From an uncultured Granulosicoccaceae bacterium (GTDB lineage: Bacteria > Pseudomonadota > Gammaproteobacteria > Granulosicoccales > Granulosicoccaceae), in NCBI GenBank assembly GCA_937998875.1, contig CALLBO010000066.1, positions 1 to 64,000 on the forward strand: a stretch of 64,000 nt of DNA, written 5' to 3'. Position 1 is the stretch's first letter. Each line of letters opens with the position of its first letter. Shown here one piece after another: positions 61,978 to 64,000 of this stretch. The notes beneath the pieces were generated by a model, which ran no database searches, was not told the DNA's origin, and saw only the letters and a list, made by a program, of their open reading frames with translations. The translations under genes were made by a program, and so were the position numbers.

Positions 61978-64000
61978 TTACCAGTCGTTCCTCGCGTTGC
62001 GACCTGTACGCGACGGCATAGCCAAACCACCTTTAAACCGCCGAAACATCCAGACAAACCAAAACGCCAGACCCGCGAGTCCAAACACACCGCCACCCAC
62101 CTGAATCGTATCTCCTTCGAGCTCCGACTGGCGCTTTAATTGGGTAGCATTAGCCATAAAAGCCTGTCGACCAGACACCAGCTCGATAGTCCCGTCCAAC
62201 GCACCCAACGCTACCGGCTCGCTCGCAGCGCCATTGGTTGTATAGTCAAGATAACGCACTGCTGCGCTTGAGTTGTAAGTTCCGTCTGGAAATACATCTT
62301 CTACACCGCCACCGATAGACAGGTTATCTCCGATCAATACAAACTTAAGTTCAGCCGGATCACCGATGACTTGTCTCGGTATGGCTATTTCTACAGTGCT
62401 GCCTGAAGCCGCTCGCGGAGTTGCAGCCAATACAGTCCAGGTCCAGTCTTGTCCGGTGCCGCTATAGCTGCTAACCGCACTACCTTGCTGCATATAGTCA
62501 GCACCGATTGCAAGCCCGCTCTGATAGCCAGTGGCAGGGTTTGAGTCTGCATCGATGTATACAGTAAATAACCAATCCTGCAACAGTGCCAGATTCTGAC
62601 CGTCATTGCTAAACGCAAGATAAAAGTGTCCGGCATTGTGTGCCATTGCCGCTCGCAGGTAGTCCACCGGATTCTCTGCACCAGTAACATCGTCAGGGTC
62701 ATCGCTGAAAAATTGCAAAGCCTGCCATTCACTGAGATTGCCATCGACATTTACCTGAGCAACAGGATTACTTGGAAATTGTGATTGTTCCACCGTCTGC
62801 ACCGTGATGGCTACGGTTGCAACCCGACTGGTAGTGCTGCCATCGCTCACTTGAAAGCTAAACGAGTCAGGACCTGTGTATCCCGCATTGGGTTGATAAC
62901 TCAGCTGGGGCGCTGTGCCGGTTAACGACCCTTGTTGCGGTTGCGAAATTATCAGGTAACTTAAAGCATCACCGTCAGCATCACTCGCCACCAACGTTGC
63001 ATCAACACTTGTGTTCTCTATAGTGATTAGCGCCAGGTCATTAGCAACCGGTGTGGTGTTGGTTCGCGCGGAAGACGAATAAGTGAAGTGCCTGCCGGTA
63101 GCGGAAGGGTCATAAACCGTATCGGGGTATAAATCTTCTACCGTACCACCATAGGGCTCGTTAGACCCTACGAACGCAAGCTTAACGATCTCTGCATCGG
63201 CAAAAGCGCTACGTGGAAAACTATATTCAAAGGAACCGTTACTCGACGCACCGTCGACCTCCGCTATAAAGTTCCAGTTCCAGTCGTTGCCAGTGCCCGC
63301 ATAGCTGTATAGAAAACGGCCTTGTAACACGCGATCCGCTCCAATGGGTAGTCCGAACTGGGCACCAGTGGCGGCATTGTTGTCAATATCAAAGTAGATT
63401 GTCTGACCCCACGACACGTTGACCGGGCCATCATTCACATAAGCAAGGTAAAAGTTAGCACTATCGTGCGCCATCATCGCTCGACGCCAGTCCAACGGGT
63501 TACCGGTACCCATGACATCGCCAGGATCATCAGCAAACGGTACAAACCCGGTCCACTCGCTTAAGTTTCCATCGAGTGTAATAGCCGCGGCAAGATTACT
63601 GATGATTCCCGTCTGCTGCACAGATACGGTCACGCTCGCCAGTGCACTGGTTCTCTGCCCGTCGCTGACGGTATAGGAAAATGTATCGGTGCCGACAAAC
63701 CCGGCTGCAGGTGTGTAGGTAAGATTGGGGGCTGTTCCGGTTAGCGTACCCGTTAACCCGATGCTATCTACTGCAAATGTAAGCGGGCTATTGCCGGTAC
63801 CCTGTAAAGAGATACCAGTACCCGTATCCATAAAGGTGCTGACTGAAAGACTCGACGCAACCGGTGCCGGACCCGTCGGCTCCAGATTGCCACGATACGC
63901 GACCCATCCGACCGAGTTAGCCCAGACAACCGCAGGCTGTGTCGCTTGTGTGCCACGCACTCTGACCCGGGTTTCCCCATCTGCAGCAATATAATCCTGC
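61978..64000 (-). CDS. Surface protein with Ig-like and CBM9-like repeats (partial)
   Basis: At least 673 residues; the frame is still open at the right edge, so the N-terminal part lies outside. Two Ig/cadherin-like units (YTPAAGFVGTDTFSYTVSDG and YQPNAGYTGPDSFSFQVSDG) alternate with two CBM9/DOMON-like units (ITLDGNLSEWTGFVPFADDP and VNVDGNLSEWQALQFFSDDP), each of about 180 residues. The tail is VGGGVFGLAGLAFWFVWMF then RR, a GlyGly-CTERM-like sorting signal. It should be exported and processed at the cell surface, perhaps binding a polysaccharide. Confidence 0.82.
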   Translation of the reverse strand, partial: QDYIAADGETRVRVRGTQATQPAVVWANSVGWVAYRGNLEPTGPAPVASSLSVSTFMDTGTGISLQGTGNSPLTFAVDSIGLTGTLTGTAPNLTYTPAAGFVGTDTFSYTVSDGQRTSALASVTVSVQQTGIISNLAAAITLDGNLSEWTGFVPFADDPGDVMGTGNPLDWRRAMMAHDSANFYLAYVNDGPVNVSWGQTIYFDIDNNAATGAQFGLPIGADRVLQGRFLYSYAGTGNDWNWNFIAEVDGASSNGSFEYSFPRSAFADAEIVKLAFVGSNEPYGGTVEDLYPDTVYDPSATGRHFTYSSSARTNTTPVANDLALITIENTSVDATLVASDADGDALSYLIISQPQQGSLTGTAPQLSYQPNAGYTGPDSFSFQVSDGSTTSRVATVAITVQTVEQSQFPSNPVAQVNVDGNLSEWQALQFFSDDPDDVTGAENPVDYLRAAMAHNAGHFYLAFSNDGQNLALLQDWLFTVYIDADSNPATGYQSGLAIGADYMQQGSAVSSYSGTGQDWTWTVLAATPRAASGSTVEIAIPRQVIGDPAELKFVLIGDNLSIGGGVEDVFPDGTYNSSAAVRYLDYTTNGAASEPVALGALDGTIELVSGRQAFMANATQLKRQSELEGDTIQVGGGVFGLAGLAFWFVWMFRRFKGGLAMPSRTGRNARNDW

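Noticed and set aside
1-64000. tRNA or rRNA genes and CRISPR arrays
   Set aside because: No cloverleaf with TTC arm, no rRNA-like sequence and no regular repeat-spacer array was seen on reading through.

Overview
The window is bacterial chromosomal DNA of moderate GC. It most likely comes from a marine-type gammaproteobacterium. The grounds are Gram-negative lipoproteins and OmpA proteins, two C-terminal tails of the GlyGly-CTERM kind, two GGDEF/EAL proteins, marine-style polysaccharide genes and a sarcosine/dimethylglycine dehydrogenase. The genus cannot be fixed from the sequence.

1-8.5 kb is an integron gene-cassette array. One terminal R' box and eight attC sites are visible, and no integrase lies inside the window, so the array enters from the left edge or has lost its integrase. 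Cassettes carry an unknown protein, an HNH nuclease-like protein, two membrane proteins, a zinc-ribbon/SEC-C protein, a VapBC toxin-antitoxin pair, an ATP-grasp protein and a small CxxC protein. The distal third is decayed: it holds a reversed lipoprotein gene and a frameshifted BrnT/BrnA pair. 8.8-12.2 kb follows with a truncated GspE-like ATPase, a Crp/Fnr regulator, a membrane protein and a frameshifted HAD phosphatase.

12.8-17.5 kb holds the most unusual locus: a 1223-residue protein ending in a lamin-tail domain, translationally coupled (ATGA) to a 347-residue protein with an OmpA-like region. Neither has a signal peptide. 17.5-24.1 kb is a decay and insertion zone, with a broken REP-associated transposase beside GGGGTCA repeats, a broken DedA-family gene, a secreted protein with a sortable tail, and an IS91-type transposase with its tyrosine recombinase.

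24.3-28 kb has an FAD/GcvT-type dehydrogenase divergent from a LysR regulator. 28-38.2 kb is a carbohydrate-linked block: a sulfotransferase-like protein, a DUF5722 glycosidase-like lipoprotein, a spondin-domain lipoprotein, an AGE-type epimerase with six 33-residue repeats, and a right-handed beta-helix lipoprotein. A large inverted repeat (33.5-34.3 kb) sits in the middle. 38.3-41.8 kb carries a FixJ-like response regulator and an HTH/alpha-beta-hydrolase fusion with a degenerate active site.

41.8-44.9 kb is a lipid operon (cyclopropane-synthase-like methyltransferase, DUF2878, DUF1295, lipocalin). 45.3-50.4 kb has a membrane-anchored TIR protein, then a carbamoyltransferase-SxtJ-DUF5989-SGNH hydrolase operon. 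50.5-52.8 kb encodes three envelope lipoproteins (two OmpA-like, one DUF4398-like). 53.1-60.2 kb carries cyclic-di-GMP signalling: a PhnD-like binding protein coupled to a GGDEF/EAL protein, and a second GGDEF/EAL protein behind a hairpin-rich leader. The window closes with a Cys-rich lipoprotein and its coupled partner, and an incomplete surface protein with Ig-like and CBM9-like repeats.
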